In this document: in pieces, positions 25,701 to 40,700 of the stretch | How the letters are laid out: each line of letters begins with the position of its first letter | How positions within the stretch are numbered: position 1 is the stretch's first letter | NCBI GenBank assembly: GCA_009741485.1 | Contig: CM019217.1 | Location: forward strand, 33,737,485 to 33,801,484 | Reading direction: 5' to 3' | DNA from: Malurus cyaneus samueli | Lineage: Eukaryota; Chordata; Aves; Passeriformes; Maluridae | Length of the DNA: 64,000 nucleotides | Program-made: the position numbers and the translations under genes | Notes under the pieces: generated by a model | Databases searched by the model: none | The model's input: only the letters and a program-made list of their open reading frames with translations | What the model was told of the DNA's origin: nothing

Positions 25701-28700
25701 ACAGGTCATACACCACATGGACTACAATCAGGGCATATGTGAGCATCGGTTGCCAGTTGCGCTTGCTGGTTATACATTTATGGATACTTATGCATGCACA
25801 CATATTGATGATGAAAGTGTTAAATGATGGGTTTAAAGAATTATTACTCTAAAAGTGTCATTGTAATGCAGTTGGGAAAGACAACAAGCAGGGAAAAGCA
25901 CTGAGTAGCTGAAACAGAGGAAATGGAGTTAGATCAAAATTAAAATGGTGCTTGTTAAAGAGCTGCAGTTGCCAGGCTACTGACACTGCAGTTTTGTGTG
26001 TGGTGTGACATAACGCTCTGTCTTTTCTCCTGCATCCTGGAGTAACTGCATTATTTTGTGAACATCAAGGTTTTGTTCCTCCATCTGTCAAGTCAAGTGA
26101 TTTGATTCTACAGTCAGAACAATATTTTCCGTTTTTGGGACCAGCAAGGTATTAGAATGAACAGGGAAATTCTAAAGTGGCTTGCACAAAATGATACCTA
26201 TGCTAAGGTAGGGATTACTAGGCATGTATTTTAAGTTTTTGATATAAAGCCATGGTATGTATCTAGTCAATTCAATTCTTATTTTGAAGTAAAACTTATT
26301 TAGCAACAAGGAAGTACCTAGAATCTTGCCACTTCTGTCAATTGAAAAAAAAGGGTTTTGTTGTCTCCCTCTTTCCTTCATCTCCTTGGAAACTGTGGGC
26401 ACACGCTGCTAGCTTTCCCAATATAGTATACATTTTTTACATGCACAGGGTTTTTTCATTGCATACTTAATAGTCCAATGTAATTACTTTTAAATGCCTT
26501 ATTTCTAAATAAAATGCTTTTTTACAAGGTATTAAAGAATCTCCATTGTATAAAAATGCACCATATATGAAATCATGGATATTTTCAGTTATGCTGTGTT
26601 TCTACATTTTTTGTCATTTTGTTCAGGCTGTTCTCATGAATACTTCTTTCTCTTTTATACTCTGCTTACTCTGTTAAATATGCTTAACAGAAATCTATAA
26701 TGTTTGAAAAGATCTGCAGGAAACTGCTTTAATGCACGACAGCTACAAGAGAGCAAGTATGCTGCCCAACTGCCATTTCTTCTAGTTACTATGACGCTGA
26801 ATTTCAAAGCAAATGCTTCCTCTCGTAAAATGGGACATCATTACAAATAGCAGGAAATAATAGCAAGTTTAAAAACAATAAATATTATTAAATAAATTGC
26901 AAATTTATTTCTATAATAAAGCTCAGAATATTTTACATATGTAACTTTTTTACATATACTTAAATAGGGAAAATCTAGTGAAAGTTAAGAATACTTATTG
27001 AGCATGAATTCTTAACTCTGTGAAGTAATGATATATTACAAAGCAACATTTTTTTTATCTAAAATTCAAAAATTTCATCTGTTAACAGGATTTTTTTATA
27101 AAGATTGCTGCAGAATCCTACAAGACAAATCTGTTGTTACTCTGAAAGAAAAATCTGTGGAATTCTGTTTTACAATTTATAAGAGGTCTTAGCTTTATGA
27201 TTAATTTTACCTGTAATCAGTCAAACTGCAAATTCAACAAGACTTATGCTATATTTTCTTACAGATTAAAACTTAGTCAAATTAGGAATGCTTTGCTCTC
27301 ATATGACAGGTAAAAAATAGTACGTGTACAAAATGAGACAAATCTTTTAATGTTATGAAGTAAATACTTGTGCACTTTTAGGTTCTAAATAATTGTTGAT
27401 TTTTTATCAATCTTACATTGACAGTTTTCAGGTTGTAAACCTGCCAACTAAACCTATGATAATCTGATATTTTACATCTGATTCTCTTCTACTAAACCAT
27501 GGCTTTATTAACATTTCTGACAAGTTTGCTGACAAACCTAGAGTTTTAACCATTGTTTTCCCTGGAATCAAGAAACAGAACCCAATATTTCTGGTTCCAT
27601 GTACTCAGTGCTTTCATAAAATAGTTATGTAATCAGCTGGGCTACTTTTATTTCAGAAAAGTGACAGTTATTTCATGGGAACTAGAAAAGTCTGTGTTCT
27701 GAATGCCCTAAGTCCAGTTATTTCTCTGCATGTGTGATTTATACATTAATTGCACAGAAGGGACCTCTGGAATTTGTAATTTTATTGAATAGTAAAATAA
27801 CACTAAATGGCAAAATTAGAAATTTGGAGGCTATTTTTGCCACTTGATGGTTCTTTAAATAATTAGATAAATTCCTCTCAGTGGGACTCATGCCATTTAG
27901 AATATGAGATGGGTTGCAAAGGAGCTGCAAGATAATGTAATTTATAGAAATGTTCTCTCTAGAATCTCTGATTTGCAGCAGAAGTCAGAAGAACTAATAT
28001 TGACAAATAGAAAGGAAGTCTGCTAGCCAAAGCACTATGTTGCAAAAAAGCTGTATCTTGTAACTGTTTTTTTTTTGTATATTTCTGTTATGCTGTTACA
28101 GTATCTTTTACTAAATTTTTCAAAGGTTAAACGTGAGCATTAATTTCCTTCAGTCATTTAGTACGCACTCAGAATACTTAAGCACTTTAACATTCAACTG
28201 ATACTGATACTCTGCTAAAGAAGCACCTAAAATCAGTCGATTTCAATTTTTTTCTTTCTTTCACACTTTCCAAAGTGAGAGGAACATGATGTCATGGAGT
28301 TTGTTGCCTGTATTTCTCCATTACTGTGTTCCTGCCAAGCAGATCCACCAAGCAGATGAGAAAAATCAAACCAAAATGAATAATTTATTTTTATCCCTTG
28401 TCTATATGCATTTAAATGAAATGTTGGTAATATTTAGATGATAAGCTTTTAGTCAATAATAAACAGTAGGTTCCTTTGAGTACTGTAGATCACTATTACA
28501 CCTGTATAAAGTCTATTCTGTATCTGCCTTAATACTGATATTGTCCAGAAATATATTTCCAACTGTATACATTTGATATCAAGTAGGTCAAGAGTGATCT
28601 ACAACAAGATATCTGTACTAAATTCTTACACCGCAAAGCATTGTGTAAACAATCCTTGTACTTCATTGACAGTATATAAATACTTGATTGCATTTGAAGT

Positions 28701-31700
28701 CTCATGTCTTGTTAATTCGCATTTCTTTGTGGAGCTTGAAATGGTACCTAACGCTTGGTAAATTTAACATAACTCTCCTTGTCTTTCAGGATTATAGTCT
28801 TAGCTCTTTAACCTAAAGATGTCACTTTCCATATTCCCTATAGTATTTTCCCACATAATGTCCCTCAGTCTGTTAATCTATCCACAGCATAAATATGACC
28901 CTGAGACATTCTGTTCCTAAGTAACATATTGACATTTTCCTGAATCAAATGTGGGCTAGGTAAATAATTGATCTGGCCCAGCAAAAGCATTTCTTGCATT
29001 TTTATGTTGAAGTCAGTTGTCTCTGTGCACAGCTGTTACTGTGAGACTTGTTTTGGACCTAGAAGGCTTTACAGTAATGTTACACTAAGTTTTGCTGTTG
29101 ATTTTTCGTAGCTCACTTCAAATTCTTTTGTTAAACAGTAATAATTAAGGAAGTTTATAAAGTTTCTCCAGAAAGGATGATGATAATCTGATAAAATAGT
29201 TGTTCTGTGCAAGTGTTTAGAAGAACTTTTTCCACATGTTGGTTTTATTTAAAACTATTAGTATATGGTTTACTTCATCTGGCTGTTGCTGGGAGATGAA
29301 TGGGAGAGCAGAGAAGGCATTAAACTCTGATAGAGGAAGTACTGAACCAGAAAAAAATGAACATGGGGAACAGTTTCAGCTAGTACAAATCAAGAACTAT
29401 TCAAATTTTTATGGGCTGCCCCCTTCCCCCTGCTTTAATTTTCTTCTAAATGGATTCTTGTGAATGGTATTAGGCACCCTTTCTTGTGTGGCACTGAAGC
29501 CTGAACATCTGCTTAGCTTTATTTCAGATACATTCATTTGTACCTCAGGCGAGTTTTATTTTTAAAGTAGATGTGTGTAAATTATGGAAACAAAAATGTA
29601 TTATTCTATTCTTAATATTTGGATATCTTATGGTCTAATGAATTTCTGTTTCAAAGGCAAAAATGTCACATGTTAAACAAGTGGGACTTTTAGCTGCTGG
29701 ATGTCAGCCATGGAACAAGGATATATGTGCTGCTAGTGGGGACAGATTTGCCTACTGTGCTACTCTTGCTGTTTATATTTATCAGGTAAAATTATTCTTG
29801 TTTATCAGACTAGTTACATTATATTGCTGTTGATCTCACCTTTCGATAAATGCTGCTGCAAAGCTTTTGGAAGTATGGTTGCTGCTGAGATGTCTATGTA
29901 AAGCTCAGTATTCCATTCAAGATACTCCTGAAGGTGTATGTGTCAAGAATTATTTTTATAAGACAAGCTCACAGTGCATTAAACATTTGAGATGAATGAA
30001 GTTCTGTGATAGCAGACTGGGTTCTGAAGGAACAATTCCATTTGAAGCTGTAGTATAAAATAGTTTTTTGCACAGTGGATTAAACTGCTTCAAGTTGTGG
30101 ATTCAGTGGCCCACCTTTATTTCGTTTGGAAGCTGAACTCCTTAGCACTGTGGTCTTCGGAAGTTTGCAGTTGCTGTACATCAACATCTAACTAAAAAAT
30201 AGAAATGCTGTGACATGGAATTTTCAGATTGAGAAATACATAAGGAAATAAAGGATACACTTATTTTAATTTTAAGAGTTACACCAGTAGTAGGATTAAA
30301 ATAAACAAAATTTACTGTGTCCTATTTGGGCATGAGGTTTTTTTTTATTTTTTAACTACCAGGTAATCTAAAAAATGAGAAGGATTTCAAACTCATTTTT
30401 ATATTCTTTCCTGCTTAACCCCTTGGAGACTACTTAATGATTGTTACCATGCCTATAAATAAAACATTTTAGGATTGTTTGAGTAGTTATTATTGAAATA
30501 TAATAATTTATGAGTGATGAGGGTAGACATAATACTTGATTTTGTATAATTGGATATTGGAAAACCTTTCTGTCCTAGTCAAATGTGTAAGAATTTAATG
30601 TATTTAGATGTGAGGTACTGACAATTGTTAAAGGTGCTATAAATTCATCTGTAAGTCTAATACTCTTATATGAACTAACCTCTGACCCAAAGGCACTTAA
30701 GTTTACAAAAAATGTATTTCTAAAATAATTTTGCTGTTTGTTTAGCTGGATCACCGCTACAATGAATTCAAGCTCCATGCGATTATGTCTGAGCATAAGA
30801 AGACAATTACAGCCATATCTTGGTGTCCCCACAATCCTGATGTGTTTGCAAGTGCCAGTGCAGATAGTTTAGTGATCATTTGGAATGTGAATGAACAGAA
30901 AGTTGTGGCCAAGCTGGACAATACGAAAGGTATTTTAGACGTGGAGATCTATTTGATGCATACAGCTTGATGGATGGGTATGAGAAGTACTTGATGTAGT
31001 GTAAATGCTATAGTTGGTAGGTTAGAGTTTTAACAATTGCCTTACGCCATATGCTTGTCAGATTTGTTGCAGTCCGTTATAGAAACTAATGATAGTGTGT
31101 TTGAGTAAATTGCTGTGAACCATCTTGTAATTGGTAAAGAAAGACGTTATTCTTTTTCTCCAAAGAAGTTGAGTAGTTCGAGAATAACTTTGCTAGTGGT
31201 TTCTTGTTGAGCAGGGGAGAAAAAAAACAAAACCAGCATTATTTTCATCACTGTATAAAAGGATAAATAATTCAGTTTTAAAATAATAAATTTCATGATA
31301 CCTTTGGGTAAGTGAAAACAAATAAAAGGTAGCCTTAACAGATTCAAGTATAAATCATCAGTGAATTTGAAAAACAAATTCAAATACCCTAATACTTGTC
31401 TACCTGAATTTTCTCTCAGGTCTTGAAATTGCTGGAGATTGTATTACAAGTCTAAGGGGTTAAGCATCTGTGTTGCAGTTATATTTCCCTGTGCAGTTCA
31501 GATTTATTCCATTTAGTCAAAACCAGTACCTGTATTTCTGTTCTTACAGTCAGTCCCACCAGGTGTCCTTGACTCCCACATATTCATTCTTGCAAAGTGA
31601 GTGCAACCCCAGAACAGTCAGAATCCCAGGATCTAATAAGCCATTTGGGACTCCATAGTCTGTTCTTTCCAGAGCATTTAGGGGTACCTCTGGAAATCTT

Positions 31701-34700
31701 GCGTATGTCTTGCATATCATGAAAAAGGAAACTCGATGCTGCTGTAAATAATGACATAGTATATCAGCTTATGCATGAATATAAATACTGGTACTTATTT
31801 TTTAATACATTGCTTGCTTAGAAATCTTCAGCCAATGACTACATAACTACTGAAGTGTTGTTATTATTATTTTAATACTATTAAAAACTAATCTAAGATA
31901 TGTTTAAATCATCCATTAGTTCCTCTTTTAGCCACTTTTATATTGCCATATACAAGTGTCTAAATACAGTTTTAAGTTTTCGGCCTGAGGAATCTGTCAT
32001 TGTTATTTGTTCCTTCAGGAACACATTACTAAGTTATGAGGATGATGAGGGTTGGAGATGTTAAGATCAGAATTCTTAAATGGAACTGCCTACAGTTGGG
32101 TGTTAGGCAACTGAATTAAAACTGACATATGTCCAGAAGGAAGCTGTGAAGTAGGAAGCTGTCAAGAAGGAAGCTGGTCACTTTTATTACAGAGCTAGCT
32201 TTCAAATATTGTCACAAATATCTGCTTCTGTTATATTTGTCTTTAAATTTCATTGTTTTTTGCTAAAATATGCATTTTCAAATTCTCTGTATTTTACTAG
32301 CTTAGTAGCAAATAGCTTACAGTGAAACATAGTGGTAAATTAAAATCTGAATTAATGAAAATATTGTTTGCAGGATCAGGCTTACCCTCTTTCAAATGTG
32401 CGCTTGTCTTTGGCACTGATGAAGGACAGATATCATCAATTACAGCCCATCAAAGTAATATAAAAGTAATCTGAGAAATGATTTTATTTCCTGCCTGTTG
32501 AAGCATGTAGTTTACTTTTACACCCTAAGATGTTCACACAGTTCTCTATATTTCAGTAGAGAAGTTTTTGTGTAGAGCAATTATTTTTACCATTTTTCAA
32601 GACAATTGCTGATACTGGGTCAAGGAATACTACACAGAATTTCATGTCCTGTTCTTACAAGGTTTACCTGTGTGTTTCAGGAATTCCTGCATCACTTAGC
32701 TGGTGCTGGAACGCTGGTGATGCAGTTGCATTTGTGTCCCACAGAGGTCCGCTGTACATTTGGACTATCTCCGGCCCTGACAGTGGGGTAACTGTACACA
32801 GAGAAGCACATAGTTTCTTGTCAGATATCAGTCTGTTTAGATGGCATCCAAAGAAAAAAGGAAAAGTGGTATTTGGACACACTGATGGAAGCCTGTCTAT
32901 TTTTCAGCCAGGTAAAAACTCATACGGTAGAATATGTATTTTCATATGCATCTCTTGTTTTTCTATATGCATGTAATTCTGCACTTTTTGAAAATTAGAT
33001 TCGAAAAAGTAGGTACATACATAAAACTTGTTCTTGATTCATAATATTCCTACTCCTTCCATATCACAAAAATGTTTTCTTACATAAACAATGCAGAGCA
33101 TTTTCTTTATTTCTCCTCTCTTTTGTGACTAAGATAAGACTGTATTTTTTTGACAACTACAGTAAACACATTTTTTAGAATAATGACAGCCATGATCTTC
33201 TACTTAACTATATTTCCCTGCAAGTTTATTCTTCTGAATGGAAAAACTGGAATCTTCTGCTTACTTTCTTACTTTGCATTTGTTCTGGAGTCCTCTGTTT
33301 CATATTCTAGACTCCTCTGCAATTTTATAGGTAGAATCTCATGTCACATTTAATATTATCTTCATGGTTTTGTTCTTTGAAATGATAGATGGGAAAATAT
33401 TTATGTTTTTTTGTTTGAAATCCACCATGCACATTTGCACATACTTTATAAATAGTGTAGTTCTCTGCTAAGGTGTCATCTTGATAAGCTAATTTGAAGG
33501 TAAAATTTCACTTGTTCTCATAGTTGTTTTCAAAGAGAGATATCTGTGTTAGGTTAAATATTTCAATTTTTTTTTCCTGACTACTTTTTCTTTCTTGACT
33601 AAAAACTGATTTTCAACTTTGTGAGAAAACTTTTTTCTTTGTGAGAAAATCTGCTCTTTAAATGATGTGTTAATTTTACGTAGATTTTGCTCCAACAGCC
33701 ATGCAAAATTTATTTTCCTCCAGTTCAGTCTACTAAGTTGTCATTCAGGATATCACAGGGAATAGATTCTTTTGTTTCTGTAGTGCTGACTGAATTAGCA
33801 CTGGCATTTTGAAAAAGAAATCTATTTTTTTATGATAACATCTAAGTGTTCAGCAGACTGACACTTTATGAAAAGTCGAGAATGTCTAAGAGTCTAGAAT
33901 GCCAAAAGTCTAGAATGACTAGAATATGAGGAGAGAAATAATAAGAAAAATATTTACAATATCAAAATTATGTTCTACAAATGAAAAATATAGTATAGGC
34001 TAAAAAAATCTAGGCAGTGGCAATTTTGTACGTACCACAGCTCAAGTTACCGTGAAAAAATTGTTTAAGGAAGATTATCCGTTACTGCTGCAGATAAAGC
34101 TACTTGCATCAAGTTATCAAGGAATTCTGCCTTTCCTGTATTTAGGGTAGTTTTCTTTATTGTTGTAATATAACACATCTTCATTAAAATAATTCTAAAA
34201 TTAAAAATATATAAGTTGTTTCCTGCTCTCAGCATATGTAAGATTCTTTATTTCCAGTAGAGAAACAAAAGTTGAAAGCTTATTTGCAACTGGGTGAAAA
34301 ATTTCTGCATAAATAGCAGACTACACAATGTTTTTTCACTATTATCTACTTAGTTTTCTCTCCCATGGCTGCATTTTTTTTATTAGTTCTAGACTATGCA
34401 TTAATGTATCAGACCATTAAACGTAAAGAAAAAAATATGCAAGATTTAAGATTAGAACCCAATTTTTAGGGCAATTCAATAGTCATATAGAGCCAAATGT
34501 TTCGTATAGTTTTCCCTTTCATTTGTTATCAGAATAAGCACAGCTTTCTTAAATGACCTGTGACTCAGTTGCATGATTCATACTCTTCAGGTTTTTTTTC
34601 CAATGGAAAATAAAATTTAACAGAGTTTTTGTGATGTTTGCTTTTAGACTCTTTTGAAGTGGAGGTAAAACTGAATAGCTTCTAGACACATACTCTCTCC

Positions 34701-37700
34701 TCATACTCTCCCACCAGCTGATTGTGCTTTCTTGGGGCTGAAGTGTTTGTATATGGTTTCGAAGACTCAAAGACTTTTTGCTTTTGGTTCTTGTATAGCT
34801 AACTGAAAAATGACATTTCTGCTTCGTTGTCTGTTCTTGTTTTTCATTTTAATGCTGATTTGCAGTAAAACCAAAAGGTGAGCTTTTTGTTTTACAGAGC
34901 TGAAATGTAAGCAGAGGACCTTGTTTAAAAGCATGTGAATCCTCGAATTTTTGGCAAATTAAAGCAGTTATCATAGTTCTGATATTATTCCCAATGCTTC
35001 AGAAGAATGAAAAAATTGAATGGAGAAATTGGTTTATGCTATTAGTTGTTGTGCAGACTTAAGATATTTCTTCCATTTCTGGTAACTGATTTTATAAAGC
35101 TGTCCTAGATGTAATGTGCACAAACCAGTACCCAAATCAAAAATTAGATTGAAACTGAATAATGGAAAAAGTCAATTCCCTATTTCTAGAAAGGTGGTAA
35201 AAACTATTTTTTTTTTGGTGTAAGATCATAACTTCAAAAATAGAGAACTACTCAATTTGAACTGTACCTTGTGAAATTAATCTTAATCTCTCTGTGAATT
35301 TTTTTCTTCTTTTTGTAGGTGTCAAACTAGATATTTAATGGTCTGTTTTGGCTACAAAATCTATAAACACTTAATTGTTGCTCAAATAATTTTAAAGAAG
35401 GTCTAAAGGCAGTTGTTCAGAAAAATCTTTTTTACTGCTACTGTTTTTTTCTGGTTCATACTGCCTTTATTTTGCCTGTATTTGCAATGGTGTGCAGATT
35501 TATTTAGACTCAAATGACTTGTATTTATACTGTGCTGCAGACCTTTACTCATATAAGTTCTTATAACCATGTATACAATGAAACATACTTTCCTTTCCTA
35601 TAAATTTATAATAAACCCGACAGCTGTTTGTGTTTTCTGCTGTGTTAAACATGAAGCTGAATCTGATGGAAAAATAAGTACTTTTCAGTCAAGTTTTGCA
35701 AAGACAGCTTCATTATTTTCACTGGTGCATACACTAGAGCAGGCTAGTGAAAATTTCAGGGAGAGAGAAAAAATTATCTTTGTCAATCTTGTAACTACTG
35801 AAAGGATGTACTTGTTTTATTTTTTAAATAATTTGTTTTCTTTGCACTTTAAAGGTTCTAAAAATCAGAAACATATCTTAAGACCAGAGTCTCTTGAAGG
35901 AGCAGATGAAGAGGATCCAGTTACAGCTCTGGAGTGGGACCCTTTGTCAACTGATTACCTTCTTGTTGCTAATTTGCATAATGGTATTCGGCTACTTGAT
36001 TCAGAATCTCTGTCCTGTATCACAACTTTTACTTTTCCCAGTGCAGCAGCATCTGTTCAGTGTTTAGCCTGGGTTTCTAGTGCACCTGGAATGTTTATAA
36101 CTGGAGGTAAGACTTTTATTTCCTGATTTATACAAAGATAATAAGTACAAGATGAATCTTCAAAATTCATACTCCAAGTTTGATTTTTCTGTTTCTTAAC
36201 TTTTTTACAAGTAGAGGCATACATTGTACAATAGAATAGAATTGTACAGAAAAGGCCATAACACAAAACCAGAAAATAATAAAATTACACTGAGAAGTTT
36301 TTACTTGTTTTAAAAATTTTAGCTACATAATTGTGTTTCTGCTTTTTTTTATACCAAATAGTATTTTCTCATGCCCACTTTAGCAACAAATATATGAGTT
36401 ACTTTTGGAATAGGAATAAAAATGCATTTTGCTGATGAGTGTCACTTCAAGGATTAAAAAATTAAAGGAAGAAAAGAATTTATTTCCTGCCATAGACACA
36501 TAGACATTACTGCTCAGCTTGAATTAATGAACAAGGAAACTAAGACTTGCAAAATATTTTATAATGAGAGAGGTTCCACAGAATTTATCTGTGTTTAAGT
36601 AGCTAATGTTAATAATGATTGTGGTTAATAGTGATATTGCCATGGAGATAAATGGAGGATGAATCGGATGCCATGGATGTTGTACTAGATGATCTCCAGA
36701 GGTCCTCTCCAACCGTAACTATTCAGTGATTTTATGGAATTGACAGTGCCTGCTTATAAAATTCTTCTTAGGATTTAAAGTTTAATTCTTTGTTATATTT
36801 CTGCATAAACCAGTCCTCAAACCACATACTTCTGTGTTTTGTTTTGTTTTTTTAAACCTCAGATTCTCAGGTTGGTGTGTTACGTGTTTGGAATGTTTCA
36901 CGTACAACACCTATAGATAATTTTAAATTGAAGCAAACTGGTTTCCATGGCTTGCATGTGCTAAGTTCTCCTCCAAAGAAAAAGTGTAAGTATAATTTTC
37001 GTTGTTATTAATTGTAATGGCTGCAAGTTAAAATCTTATTTATGAGTCTTTTTATGTCCGGATCAATCTCTGTAAAGTTGGTCAGCTCTGTAGTTCTTAA
37101 TTAAAGTACCTTCTGCTGCTAGTGGACTGGACAAATGCATAAAGGATCAAGCACTTTATAAGGTCCTTCTTTAACAGGCCAGGCTTCACATGGGAATTCT
37201 CCATTTCTTTTGTTTTAAATCTCATTGAAATACAAGCAGTTTACTCTTTATAATTTAACTTCTTATGGGAATAAGAAATAATCTTCTCTCTCTGTGTTTT
37301 GCTTTATGTTGTTAAGCATGTTCATCACAGTATCCTACTAAAAATCACCATACATCTTCAACAAGTGAGGCTGTTCCTCCTCCAACTTTAACCCAAAACC
37401 AAGCATTTTCTCTTCCTCCTGGTCATACCGTCTGTTGCTTCATGGATGGTGGAGTGGGGCTTTATGACATGGGAGCCAAAAAGTGGGATTTCCTTAGAGA
37501 CTTGGTATGGTTCATCTCTGTCTTTGAAATGAGTATTTATTTGGCTTATGAACTTTGTTCTAACAGCAAAAACCTGGAGAATTAAGTATTTACAGTACTG
37601 TAAAGTAGTTTCTGTTGTTAAAAAGAGACTAAATTTCTAGGAAACAAAATGACAGTTCTGAAGTTGAAGATAATGCTTTATTGCAAATGACTGAATTCTG

Positions 37701-40700
37701 TTGGGAATATTTTGGCAGTTTGTTTTAAACCAGAAATAAAGATTTAAAGACTTGTTTTTTGTTTGGTTGGTTTTTTTTTAACTAGAATTTTAGTTTGATA
37801 AATTTTATCAGAAAATTTTATCTTCTCAGAAATTTTATCTAGCATGTTTTCTATAATTCAGAATGAAAGTTCTAATCAAATTAGAGAGATAAATGGTGAG
37901 GGCAATCACGAAGATTGAACTATTAAATTTTCTTTGAAGCTGAAATTAAGAAATGGGTTTGCCATATATTAGATGAGCGTCTTCTTCACCATGCTTTTGG
38001 TTATTCTTGGGGATTTTTCTCTTTTCCGCTTTCCAAGTTCTTTTTCATTGAAAAAAGCCCCAAACAAACAAAAAACAAACTATTTTCATCTATACTCCCA
38101 TATGTGTTTGAATAGAGGCTGCTGGTTGGTTTTCTCTTTTCATTTTTATTGGGTTTGGTCCTGTAAAGCAACTGAGGCTTAAAAAAAAATCCTTATATAA
38201 TGCCTCTGTTTCATATATTTGCCAGCCTAAGTTCTACAAATGCATGTCTTGGAAAACAACCAATTGACACATGAAATCTCTAATAGATTGGCGTTTAAAC
38301 TGCAGTAGAGCATAGATTGTATCTAGAAACACAGAATATTCAGTGGGTACTAGACAACGTTGGAACACATTTAATATACATGTTCAACATTTTTTCAGTC
38401 ATTTTTCAGTTATACCAAAAGTGAAAAATCATTCATGTTTTAAAAAATTAACATTTTTTGAGATTAGTTTTTGTAATTATATTTTTTAGCAACTTAGTTC
38501 CAGCAGAAAATGCTAACAAGTTCCTGGCATTGCGTACCCTGTTGTTTCAGGAAATAATTTTTCTGGTTTAAATAATTACCTCTGAAAGAACATGTTATAG
38601 TGTAAGTTATTTCATGCCTTTTCATTTTGACTGATGAGTCATAATATACAGGGATTTTGGAACTCTTAATTGACCTGACAGGTAAATTAAATACAATGCA
38701 TTTTAGAGTTTGATCTAGAGTTGGATTTACAAAAAAAAATCAAATGTAATAAAAATGGATTAAATATTTGTTTCATTTAAGGGACATGTTGAGACCATCT
38801 TTGATTGCAAATTCAAACCTGATAACCCTGATCTTCTTGCTACAGCTTCATTTGATGGCACAATAAAAGTTTGGGACATAAATACTTTATCAGCAGTTTA
38901 TACATCTCCTGGTAATGAGGGGGTTATTTATTCCATTTCTTGGGCTCCAGGTAAGAATATTTTTCTTTAAATCTGAATGTTCTTTGAACTAGCATTGATT
39001 GCAGAATTTGTCATATAAAAATATTAGTTTTATATAGAAGGGCATCTTGCAAGGTTTAAACAAGACTAAATTATCTGTGAAACCATCAGAATTCAATGCT
39101 TCAGACCTTGCTGAAGCTTACCCTTCTGAACAATGCTCCTAATATTTCATACTAGTCAGAATGGAGGAGGAGAATCTCCAGAACAATTCTAACATGGCAT
39201 TACTCAAATGACAAATGACTTGCTTTGCATGACAAGTAGATACCTAATGGAATTATATTTTGTGCTGAAAAAGTGAAACATATGTATTTGGTTCTTTGTC
39301 CTTCTTTGTTGTGTAGGAGTCTAATCACTGAAGAACTCTGCTTTTACCTTATTTGAATAGGAAGTGCCTTTTTTGCAAAGCATCTATTTTTTCTTAGACA
39401 AATCACTGAAATCAGTGGGAAATTTTGTTTTCTTAACTGATCTGCAACCCTCTTTGGTGTACCTGAAAATATACTTCTGACAGTTGACAATAGTTGACAA
39501 TAGGTTGAAGTTCTTGTTGTGTTTTATTTCTTTGGACAGAAGATGTATTTTTAAAAAATCCAAGTAATTCATCTCACTGTTCTCTCTTGCACTTTTAAAC
39601 TCTTAAGAAATAATAACTGACAGGAGAAAAATATTGTTATGGGAAGCTTAATGAAGTCTGCATATATGAAATAAATTTTCATTTTTTTTCATTTAGAGAG
39701 TCTCTTGCACCTTATTCCTCTTCACAAATAATTTGTCTTGCTGTATGGAAATTATGGCATTATGAAATATGGTGCTTATGTCTGGTTATTTTGAAGTTTT
39801 AATCAAATTTGTAGTTGTATCTCACATTGAATTAATAGGGTTTTTTTTTTACTGCAGGAGGGGTGTGGGGTTGTTCTTTTGGTTTGTTTTTTTTAAAAAG
39901 TAAATTGGAAGCATGTGCTTCAACTTTGTTCCTTACCATCCTCTCCAAAAGCTCAGTCCCTCCCAGTCAGACCTTTTGTTCTTTCTTCACGTCCCTTGCT
40001 CCTAGCCAGTTCCTACTTGCCTTCTACTTTGTTCCTGATACGTAATCCAATGCATGCCACCATTTGTTTGGTTTCAGAAGACCTTTGAAAAAAATAATTA
40101 CTCCTTTTCCTTTTTTCTTCCCCATAATTTTCCTACCTGACTCTATTCCCTTTTCATATATTTACAATCCTGCATAGATTGTCTTTTCTGCCTCTGAAGC
40201 TTGGAATAAAATAATGGTCAAAGCTTTCATATAAATCTGCTATTTATGAAAAGCATAGCTTTGGAGATACAGCAAAGCTATTGGAATAAAGAGTCACTGT
40301 GGTGAGGAGAATTTGGTCGCATTTGGATTAGACCTGAACTGAATTTTCAGGTTCTCACTGTGGAGTTACGTACACAGATTTTCCACACTGCAGAGTTTGA
40401 TTACAGATTCAGGTACATTCTTGATGATCTTAGGTGCAGCAATGGTGCAAGATTACAAGAACAAAATACTGTTAGATGTTCTGTTTCATTTTTAGGATTT
40501 GTCGTAATACACGGGGAACTTTAAAGAAAAATACTCTAGTTGCTACAAGTTTAAGCTTGAAATACTGAGGTTGCTTCTCTTTCAGTTTGAGTCATATGTA
40601 CCACAATCATTACTTTGTTACGTGCAAGACTTTCAGTAGGCATTAGGAATACTTCTTACATCAATACAATTTTTATTTGACCATTCCTCAAAACAGGAAT

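Noticed and set aside
30575..30832. Minus-strand open frame over exon 4
   Set aside because: Shadow of the conserved plus-strand WD40 exon.
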